Source: Methanosarcinales archaeon | GTDB lineage: Archaea; Halobacteriota; Methanosarcinia; Methanotrichales; Methanotrichaceae | Reading direction: 5' to 3' | Length of the DNA: 12,052 nucleotides | Assembly: GCA_013415595.1 (NCBI GenBank) | Contig: JAAEEW010000065.1 | Coordinates: forward strand, 1-12,052 | Part shown: positions 12,046 to 12,052 of the stretch, piece after piece | Numbering within the stretch: position 1 is the first letter of the stretch | How the letters are laid out: every line of letters starts with the position of its first letter | Notes under the pieces: model-generated | Database searches by the model: none | What the model was told of the DNA's origin: nothing | Seen by the model: only the letters and a program-made list of their open reading frames with translations | Translations under genes and position numbers: made by a program

Positions 12046-12052
12046 TTAAAGC

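Noticed and set aside
1..12052. CRISPR arrays, IS elements or prophage
   Set aside because: No regularly spaced repeats, transposase or integrase motifs, or phage genes were seen on either strand.

Overview
The window reads as chromosomal DNA of a euryarchaeal methanogen. The support is a PolD small subunit (DP1), an archaeal TATA-binding protein, an archaeal fibrillarin, a Pab1020-type RNA ligase, an archaeal (LOR/SDH-type) ornithine cyclodeaminase, an intron-bearing tRNA with a bulge-helix-bulge, and TATA-box promoters with GGAG/GGTG ribosome binding sites. The genes are GC-rich with G/C-ended codons. A Methanothrix (Methanosaeta)-like member of the Methanosarcinales/Methanotrichales is my best guess; this is recognition, not proof. 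There is no sign of phage, IS elements or CRISPR.

Left block (1-3106, +): three consecutive CBS-domain protein genes, the first cut by the window edge, followed by an ATP-dependent RNA ligase. Junctions are ATGA overlaps or a 3-nt gap, so this is one translationally coupled operon ending at a T7 tract. Many CBS domains bind AMP, ATP or SAM, and the ligase consumes ATP, so a nucleotide-sensing link to RNA ligation is an attractive but untested idea.

Centre (3232-6790): an AgrE/TIGR00300-type ornithine cyclodeaminase with its own TATA box; tRNA-Thr(CGU) with an 18-nt intron in a perfect bulge-helix-bulge; the TATA-binding protein gene behind two tandem TATA boxes; and, convergent to it, hisS (-). 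A TATA-like element between hisS and the next locus could serve both directions.

Accessory-looking stretch (6849-8894): two tandem DUF131-type small membrane protein genes whose conserved parts lie in different reading frames; a two-gene minus-strand operon of small exported proteins, the first apparently starting at ATC; and an AT-rich gap of about 450 nt with a possible structured RNA.

Right block (8895-12045): DNA polymerase D small subunit DP1 (-) and, divergent across only 41 nt, a signal peptidase I (+) closed by a hairpin-plus-T5 terminator; then the fibrillarin-like 2'-O-methyltransferase (-), whose start lies seven bases inside the window. Much of the window is thus information processing (tRNA, TBP, HisS, PolD, fibrillarin, RNA ligase), interrupted by lineage-specific membrane and exported proteins.
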